From JBCBGF01 sp038526915 (lineage in GTDB: Bacteria > Pseudomonadota > Alphaproteobacteria > Rhodobacterales > Rhodobacteraceae), in NCBI GenBank assembly GCA_038526915.1, contig JBCBGF010000004.1, positions 252,711-316,710 of the forward strand: a stretch of DNA of 64,000 bases, written 5' to 3'. Below are positions 61,983 to 64,000 of the stretch, in pieces; positions within the stretch are counted from its first letter, which is position 1; each line of letters starts with the position of its first letter. The notes under the pieces were generated by a model. That model made no database searches. It was not told where the DNA came from and was given only the letters and a program-made list of their open reading frames with translations. Both the position numbers and the translations under genes were made by a program.

Positions 61983-63083
61983 ATGCGACCACGAAAACGA
62001 AGGGGTGTGACAGTGCATCGACGCCGCGTGTTAAGGGGAGGGGTGACTTTGGCCGCAATCCTGGGGCTTGACCGTGCCACCGCTAGTACGCCATCTCGAT
62101 TTGCCATGCCGCCCGAGGAAGGCCCGCATGAACTAACCTTCATGCAATGGCCCGTGAGCCGCCGAGTCTATAGCGACGCGCTGTTTCTGGGGCATGTGCA
62201 GGACACAATCGCGGACATCGCCAACACCATTGCAGAGTTCGAGCCCGTGGTGATGTTGGCCGCGGCCGATGTGCATGCATCCGCCCGTCAGAGGCTGTCA
62301 TCGGCGGTTGAGCTCTGGGACATCCCGACAGAAGACCTGTGGTGCCGGGACTCTGGGCCGATTTTCGTGGCCAATGATGCCGGAGACCTCGCCATCGCGG
62401 GCATTCAATTCAATGGCTGGGGCGACAAGCAGGTACACCGGCACGATGGCCAAGTCTCTCGCCGGGTCGCGCAACGGCTTGGGGTGCCCGTGCGCGATGC
62501 GGGTCTTTATGGTGAAGGCGGCGGGGTTGAACAGGATGGCCACGGCCTGTTGATGGCCCATGAAAGCTCATGGGTGCATGACGGCCGCAACCCAACCCTG
62601 AGCCGCGACGAAATCGAGGAACGTCTTCTGGATGCTTTGGGCGGCGATCGGATGATTTGGGCGCCGGGCGTCTGGGATCAGGACATCACCGATTACCACA
62701 TCGACAGCCTGGCGCGGTTTACAGGGCCCGGTCGTGTTCTGATGAACCTGCCAAGGGCCCCCGATCCTAGAGACCCTTTTCATATCGCAGCCCGCGAAAC
62801 GCATGACGTGCTGTTGCGGGCAGGTCTGGCCGTCGATATCATACACGAACCGACAACTCCCCGCGTGCAAACATATGATTTTGTTGCATCTTACGTGAAT
62901 TACTATGTGTGCAATGGCGCCGTCATCACGGCTCAGTTTGGCGACGCGGAGGCTGACGCGCAGGCCATAGATACTCTGAAGCGTGCATATCCCGGACGCG
63001 AAGTGATCACGCTGAACGTCGATCCGCTGGGTGAACTCGGCGGCGGCATACACTGCGCAACGCAGCAGATGCCCGCGGTGTGA
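61983..63083 (+). CDS. Agmatine deiminase family protein with Tat signal
   Basis: The 366 residues start with a twin-arginine signal (HRRRVLRGGVTLAAILGL), then a peptidylarginine/agmatine deiminase domain with TFMQWPVS, EDLWCRDSGPIF, GEGGGVEQDG and the catalytic cysteine in LGGGIHCATQQMP. Agmatine deiminase makes N-carbamoylputrescine; export by Tat is unusual, so substrate is uncertain. The start could be later (GTG 62007). Divergent from the nitrile hydratase operon. Confidence 0.85.
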   Translation: MRPRKRRGVTVHRRRVLRGGVTLAAILGLDRATASTPSRFAMPPEEGPHELTFMQWPVSRRVYSDALFLGHVQDTIADIANTIAEFEPVVMLAAADVHASARQRLSSAVELWDIPTEDLWCRDSGPIFVANDAGDLAIAGIQFNGWGDKQVHRHDGQVSRRVAQRLGVPVRDAGLYGEGGGVEQDGHGLLMAHESSWVHDGRNPTLSRDEIEERLLDALGGDRMIWAPGVWDQDITDYHIDSLARFTGPGRVLMNLPRAPDPRDPFHIAARETHDVLLRAGLAVDIIHEPTTPRVQTYDFVASYVNYYVCNGAVITAQFGDAEADAQAIDTLKRAYPGREVITLNVDPLGELGGGIHCATQQMPAV

Positions 63084-63195
63084 GCCGGCCATTGTGGATC
63101 GGGAGTGTCACCTACTCAGACCAAAATCAGACAGCCATCCTTCGGCCCGATTTGCCAAATAGACTGGTCCTGGCACCCAAAACGAAGGACGCAAG

Positions 63196-63474
63196 TTGCG
63201 CTACCTCTCAAACCTAACGCTCGCGGCACTACAGTGGCTGCTCGTACTCTGGGGGATATTCACTCTCCTCGTCACGCTCAACACGTTCTACTTTGAGTAT
63301 CAAAGCTTCAGCGCCGTGCCGGAAGTAGCATTCTCCGGCGACTGGTACCGACCACCGCTCTACCACCGCTTGGTCGTTGGCATCGCGACAGGCCTGTGCG
63401 CAATTGGTCTGGGCGGCGTGATGTTCTATTTGCGCCGCCTCTATCTGAACCGCACCTCCTCTGACGCTGTTTAA
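63196..63474 (+). CDS. Small membrane protein of unknown function
   Basis: A 92-residue protein with two membrane helices (about 8-30 and 60-82) separated by a soluble loop. A GAAGGAC ribosome-binding site stands upstream of TTG 63196. No family is recognised. It points towards the 5S rRNA gene, ending 27 bases before the rrn terminator. Confidence 0.6.
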   Translation: MRYLSNLTLAALQWLLVLWGIFTLLVTLNTFYFEYQSFSAVPEVAFSGDWYRPPLYHRLVVGIATGLCAIGLGGVMFYLRRLYLNRTSSDAV

Positions 63475-63500
63475 TCCGAGGAAATCCGACCGCAAGACAC

Positions 63501-63524
63501 AAAAAAGCCGCCCCGAAGAGCGGC
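63501..63524 (-). terminator. Terminator of the rrn operon
   Basis: On the minus strand a 7-bp stem (GCCGCTC / GGGCGGC with one U:G pair) closes on a UUCG tetraloop, followed by six T's. It lies about 55 bases downstream of the 5S gene, so rRNA transcription is likely to end here, before the distal tRNA-Met. Confidence 0.88.
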
Positions 63525-63578
63525 AAATTTTGATCTCTGTGCACCGTTTGAGAGATACTGGCAGCACGTTTCTTACTA

Positions 63579-63696
63579 GGTTTGGCGGTGACCTACTCTC
63601 CCACGTCTTAAGACGCAGTACCATCGGCGCTGCGGCACTTAACGGCCGGGTTCGGGATGGAGCCGGGTGTTTTGCTCGCGCTATGACCACCAAACC
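63579..63696 (-). rRNA. rrf: 5S ribosomal RNA
   Basis: About 118 nt; the ends GGTTTGG and CCAAACC pair as the terminal helix, and the conserved internal segments (for example TCCCATCCCGAAC-type loop) read on the minus strand. Ends are estimated to within a few bases. Confidence 0.94.
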
Positions 63697-63780
63697 GAGA
63701 AAGAAACGCATCATCCAAGTCAGCACACTAAACTTGTGTATGCTTTTTGATCCGCCAAGGCTGGGCGCCTGGCTTCTACT

Positions 63781-64000
63781 GGATCAAATCAAGCCTATCG
63801 GGCAATTAGTACCGGTCAACTGAACGCATTGCTGCGCTTACATCTCCGGCCTATCGACGAGGTGGTCTACCTCGGCCCTCAGGGATACCTTGTTTCGAGG
63901 GGGGCTTCCCGCTTAGATGCCTTCAGCGGTTATCCTTTCCGATCATAGCTACCCAGCACTGCCGTTGGCACGACAACTGGTCCACCAGTGGATCGTTCAC
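63781..64000 (-). rRNA. rrl: 23S ribosomal RNA, 3' end (partial)
   Basis: The last 220 nt of the 23S gene on the minus strand, running out of the window. The end with ACTAATTGCCCGATAGG followed by CTTGATTTGATCC is the conserved 23S 3' terminus. A spacer of 85 bases separates it from 5S. Confidence 0.94.

Overview
The window is GC-rich, gene-dense DNA from an alphaproteobacterium, most likely a member of the Rhodobacteraceae (Rhodobacter/Roseobacter group). The support is an aa3-oxidase subunit IV miniprotein, a chromosomal phaA-phaB pair, a Rhodobacter-type photoactive yellow protein (PYP) locus, a proteobacterial gas-vesicle cluster, and an rrn operon with an initiator tRNA nearby. No transposase, phage gene or CRISPR array was seen, and no stretch above 300 bases lacks a gene.

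Region 1 (1-46 kb) is mostly housekeeping. In order it holds: an RND efflux pump; a DsbD-N-like protein, YqgE and Sua5; an MBL hydrolase; AzlCD; a molybdenum-cofactor operon (fdhD-mobA-mobB and a fused moeA); GreA; ETF-ubiquinone oxidoreductase; a TPR protein with ispE; a polyprenyl synthase; phaA/phaB; an EAL protein; TlpA; argH, two lipoproteins, a small membrane protein and lysA; a large DUF4175-type protein; a zinc-ribbon protein; ftsE-ftsX-plsC; accA; glycerate kinase; and cueR-copA behind a clear CueR operator.

Region 2 (about 41.3-60.1 kb) is the notable part. A leftward run (58.7 to 47.4 kb) begins with a 141-aa unknown, PYP, two more unknown proteins and a p-coumarate:CoA ligase (pCL). 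It continues into a tightly coupled gas-vesicle cluster: gvpN, an 87-aa protein, gvpO, gvpJ, gvpH, gvpF, gvpG, three further gvpF/L paralogues, a gvpA-family minor gene, gvpK, a 443-aa acidic protein, and gvpA last. Just past gvpA, facing it, lies an aromatic amino-acid ammonia-lyase that reads as tyrosine ammonia-lyase (TAL). TAL makes p-coumarate, pCL activates it and PYP binds it on Cys68, so the locus holds a photoreceptor, its chromophore pathway and a buoyancy organelle. Divergent from TAL is a cytosolic chemoreceptor with five or more PAS domains and a triple-CheW protein. Divergent from the pyp operon are three uncharacterised genes. A light-to-buoyancy or light-to-motility circuit is the inference; PYP and gas-vesicle genes being neighbours in Rhodobacter is, to my recollection, known, but the unknown partners and the whole arrangement merit study.

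Region 3 (60.1-64 kb) is the distal end of a leftward rrn operon: the 23S 3' end, 5S, a UUCG-loop terminator and, 3.4 kb further on, initiator tRNA-Met. Between 5S and the tRNA sit a cobalt-type nitrile hydratase operon (alpha, beta, accessory protein), a Tat-exported agmatine-deiminase-family protein and a small membrane protein. This looks like gene insertion between rrn and its usual trailing fMet tRNA.
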